The notes under the pieces: generated by a model
Databases searched by the model: none
Seen by the model: only the letters and a program-made list of their open reading frames with translations
Told to the model about the DNA's origin: nothing
Part shown: one piece after another, positions 6,869-6,918 of the stretch
Position numbering within the stretch: the first letter of the stretch is position 1
Layout of the letters: each line of letters begins with the position of its first letter
Translations under genes and position numbers: made by a program
Origin: Aquirhabdus sp.
GTDB taxonomy: Bacteria > Pseudomonadota > Gammaproteobacteria > Pseudomonadales > Moraxellaceae
Length of the DNA stretch: 6,918 bases
Direction: 5' to 3'
NCBI GenBank assembly: GCA_030151145.1
Contig: JASLEL010000011.1
Coordinates: forward strand, 1 to 6,918

Positions 6869-6918
6869 CTGGTTTCTCATCTGTATCATCAAGTCTTGTA
6901 TCCAACGGATGATCTATT
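6869..6918. other. upstream flank, no gene recognised
   Basis: The final bases beyond the inverted repeat hold no coding frame that I can assign on either strand and no convincing promoter. They may lie between rapA and a gene outside the window. Confidence 0.4.

Noticed and set aside
1..6918. Mobile element, CRISPR, toxin-antitoxin or defence system
   Set aside because: I found no transposase, integrase, spaced repeat array or terminal repeats. The RapA helicase could be mistaken for a Snf2-type defence protein, but it matches housekeeping RapA over its whole length. The macro protein lacks a DarT-like partner next to it.

Overview
The window looks like core chromosome of a gammaproteobacterium. 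The evidence is a fused RlmKL-type 23S rRNA methyltransferase and a full-length RapA RNA polymerase recycling ATPase, both of which align by eye with the E. coli proteins from end to end. The RapA N-terminus (MQEFAIGQRWLSDTE) and the two-domain Rossmann gene next to rlmKL suggest Pseudomonadales, perhaps Moraxellaceae. That placement is from memory of the families, not from a search.

Layout: 1-159 is a leader that may include the last codons of an upstream gene. Then comes a plus-strand pair: rlmKL (160-2400) and, 11 bp later, a DUF2520-type Rossmann/dehydrogenase-like gene (2412-3311). After a 32-bp gap with no recognisable terminator, the opposite strand carries a convergent pair: rapA (6790 down to 3956) followed 15 bp downstream by a small macro-domain gene (3940 down to 3344), which has a near-perfect Shine-Dalgarno sequence. 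The last 128 bp (6791-6918) are the AT-rich upstream region of rapA and hold a short inverted repeat.

Functionally, rlmKL modifies two guanines of 23S rRNA and rapA recycles stalled RNA polymerase, so the window is dominated by housekeeping RNA metabolism. The two small partners are less well understood. The DUF2520 protein has a dinucleotide-binding fold but no assigned reaction that I know of. The macro-domain protein resembles the yeast YMR087W type of predicted ADP-ribose-1''-phosphate phosphatase and appears to be co-transcribed with rapA. I see no mobile element, CRISPR array, tRNA or rRNA gene. The most notable unexplained point is the pairing of rapA with a macro-domain gene.
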